From positions 6,553,001 to 6,617,000 of the forward strand of contig NZ_CP118225.1 in the NCBI RefSeq assembly GCF_028768465.1: a DNA stretch of 64,000 bases. Direction: 5' to 3'. The stretch comes from Rhodopirellula sp. P2. GTDB taxonomy: Bacteria > Planctomycetota > Planctomycetia > Pirellulales > Pirellulaceae. Made by a program: the position numbers and the translations under genes. The notes under the pieces were generated by a model. That model was not told the origin of the DNA. It saw nothing but the letters and a program-made list of their open reading frames with translations, and did no database searches. Below, piece after piece: positions 62,280-64,000 of the stretch (positions are counted from its first letter, which is position 1; every line of letters begins with the position of its first letter).

Positions 62280-64000
62280 ATGATCACCGACGATTCCGTT
62301 GCCGTGCGTCGTCCCCGACGATGGGACGAACCGATGGACCCGCATATGACCGATGCGGATGTGGGATGGCTGCGCGAACAATCGCCTTTTTCAGGCTTGG
62401 ATCCGGCCGCGTTCCCCAAGTCGATTCCGCTGGACGGGATCCTCCGCAATGATTGCCGACTGCACCGTTTCGCTCACGGTGAAGTGATCGCTCGCGAAGG
62501 GGACTACGCCAACAGTGCTTTCTTGGTCGTTGATGGTCACGCGGAACTTTTGACTCGCGAGTTGCCACCAGAACGATTGGGGCGGCGTGAAACCGAAAAA
62601 GTGTCTTGGCCCAAAGCGGTCTGGCAACTGCTGCGTCCATCCGGCGTCCGGGAAGCTCGACGTCCCGAGGAAGTGGTCCCAAACGTCGAACTGCATTCCT
62701 CCTCGCATCACGCGGAAGATCGTCCCCCTGTCCTGCAGCTGCAAGATTTTGATGGGCTAGTGCAGGCCGGCCAAAGCGTGCGGTTGGGGCCGGGCGAATT
62801 GTTCGGCGAAGTCGCGGCGATGTACCGAGCCCCTCGCTCCGCGACCGTTGTTTCGCAAGGCGACAGCACGTTGCTGGAGATTCGACTGCAGGGCCTGAAG
62901 ATGCTGCGTCGCGATCCCGCGTTCTCGCAGCGCATGGACGATCACTATCGCGAGAATTGGTTGCCGATTCACCTGCGTGAAATTCCCTTGCTGCGGTTTC
63001 TTCCCGAGCAGAACTTGCAACGAGTGGTTGCGGCGACGGTCCAACGTTCATTCGGTCGATTGGAATGGAACGCGGACTACAAGAAGACTCGCAAGCTGTC
63101 TCCGGCCGAGCAGATTGAAAGCGAACCGGTGGTGGCCACCGAAGGGCACCATGTCACCGATTTGATCATCGTTCGCAGCGGATTCGGCCGGGTATGCCAG
63201 AGCTACGGCGTGGCTCAACGGACCACCGCTTACCTCGGCAAAGGCCACCTGTTCGGGCTGGAAGAGATCGCGTTGGGAGTGACCAACGAAGACGGCCCCA
63301 TCAACTTGCCGCTGCAACATTCGCTTCGCGCGGTTGGGTTCCTGGACACGCTGCACATTCCAGTTGAGTGTTTCGCGACCGAGATCCTGCCGCACGTTCG
63401 CCGTAGCGAGCTGCCTGCTCCGGCCGCGAAAGCGTTGCTGCGAATGCCGGCGACGGAAGAAGCTCGCGAACGTCGCAGTGAAGAGCGCCCCAAGGTCGAA
63501 CTCCCGATCGTTTCGACTCCCTCGTCACACCACAACAGCGAAGACACCTGGCAGGATTTGCCCAGCCCCACGGGGACCTCGTTCGAACCCACGGGGTTGC
63601 TCGAGTTCATCGTTCAAAATCGTTTCAACAACGGTCGCGAAGCGATGATCATTGATTTACATCGCTGCACCCGTTGCGATGATTGCGTCAAAGCCTGCGC
63701 GAGCGTGCACGACGGAAATCCCCGCTTTGCTCGCGTCGGCGTGAATCACGATCGACTGCAATTCGTTCAAGCCTGCATGCACTGCACCGATCCCGTTTGC
63801 ATGATCGGTTGCCCGACAGGCGCTCTGCACCGCGAAGAATCCACCGGTCACGTTCGAGTTTCCGAATCGATTTGCATCGGCTGTGGAACGTGCGCCAAAG
63901 GGTGCCCGTACGGAAACATTGAAATGGAAGCGGTGAACGATCCGCAGGGTCGGCCCTACACCGACGAAGCCAGCAACCGCCCGATCACCAAAGCGACCAA
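62280..64000 (+). CDS. Cyclic-nucleotide-binding / 4Fe-4S ferredoxin protein (3' end outside window)
   Basis: Starts at ATG 62280 after GAGG and is open to the right edge (573 codons). Cyclic-nucleotide-binding-like domain near 60-220 (LHRFAHGEVIAREGDYANSA, then VRLGPGELFGEVAAMYRAPR) and a second such region near 290-370. A ferredoxin domain starts near 460: Cys463-x2-Cys466-x2-Cys469-x3-Cys473, then CMHCTDPVCMIGCP and ICIGCGTCAKGCPYG, together two [4Fe-4S] clusters or more. This is the layout of electron-transfer subunits with regulatory sensor domains. The continuation beyond the edge, possibly an oxidoreductase part, is unknown. Confidence 0.88.
   Translation, partial: MITDDSVAVRRPRRWDEPMDPHMTDADVGWLREQSPFSGLDPAAFPKSIPLDGILRNDCRLHRFAHGEVIAREGDYANSAFLVVDGHAELLTRELPPERLGRRETEKVSWPKAVWQLLRPSGVREARRPEEVVPNVELHSSSHHAEDRPPVLQLQDFDGLVQAGQSVRLGPGELFGEVAAMYRAPRSATVVSQGDSTLLEIRLQGLKMLRRDPAFSQRMDDHYRENWLPIHLREIPLLRFLPEQNLQRVVAATVQRSFGRLEWNADYKKTRKLSPAEQIESEPVVATEGHHVTDLIIVRSGFGRVCQSYGVAQRTTAYLGKGHLFGLEEIALGVTNEDGPINLPLQHSLRAVGFLDTLHIPVECFATEILPHVRRSELPAPAAKALLRMPATEEARERRSEERPKVELPIVSTPSSHHNSEDTWQDLPSPTGTSFEPTGLLEFIVQNRFNNGREAMIIDLHRCTRCDDCVKACASVHDGNPRFARVGVNHDRLQFVQACMHCTDPVCMIGCPTGALHREESTGHVRVSESICIGCGTCAKGCPYGNIEMEAVNDPQGRPYTDEASNRPITKAT

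Overview
The window comes from a planctomycete, most likely Rhodopirellula or a close Pirellulaceae relative. The evidence is a set of lineage-typical families side by side: DUF1501, DUF1549/DUF1553 and PVC-type haem-binding propeller proteins with CxxCH cytochrome ends, plus a giant secreted protein carrying the LExLEARxxLA N-terminal signature and dockerin repeats. Two real genes run off the window: a large reverse-strand gene at the left edge (1-5250) and a cyclic-nucleotide/ferredoxin protein at the right edge (62280-64000).

Region 1 (1-19.5 kb) is chromosomal. It holds two large propeller/HEAT/cytochrome c proteins, a coupled DUF1501-DUF1549/1553 pair, a MarR regulator with a flavin halogenase-like oxidoreductase, an SGNH hydrolase, an alpha/beta esterase, a NUDIX-like protein and a FAD-monooxygenase remnant. 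Region 2 (19.5-33.3 kb) is one open frame of about 4,600 codons: dockerin, FG-GAP/VCBS, LamG, SdrD-B-like and cadherin-like modules, then an RHS/YD core with a variable tip. An S9 prolyl-oligopeptidase follows it (33.95-36.56 kb).

Region 3 (about 36.97-59.50 kb) is a composite genomic island at the 3' half of tRNA-Pro(GGG), whose intact gene lies at 59453-59527 on the reverse strand. Further copies of the tRNA 3' half lie at 36933-36972 and 42709-42751, so two elements appear stacked. The first (36.97-42.75 kb) looks like an integrated plasmid: tyrosine recombinase, a six-zinc-ribbon protein ending in a HEPN-like RNase domain, an excisionase-like protein, a frameshifted Rep_trans-type initiator and a VapBC pair. 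The second (42.75-59.5 kb) carries an IS4 element with perfect inverted repeats, three secreted-protein genes, an ISL3 transposase, a truncated IS4-like transposase, a four-gene DD(35)E transposase/AAA ATPase/CHC2-finger transposon module, and an RHS locus with two toxin-tip plus immunity pairs. One of those tips has ADP-ribosyltransferase-like motifs. The second element ends in a near-identical copy of the first element's Rep-VapBC end.

Region 4 (59.5-64 kb) is chromosomal again: glutaminyl cyclase-like M28 peptidase, a small membrane protein and the cyclic-nucleotide/ferredoxin protein.

Several dispersed repeat families cross the region boundaries: a 145-148 bp element with hairpin ends, a 309-310 bp MITE with clear 8-bp target duplications, two classes of REP-like palindrome, a short insert read as GIGxxPV inside the giant gene, and a hexanucleotide microsatellite. 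All functions are read from sequence motifs only; no database search was possible.
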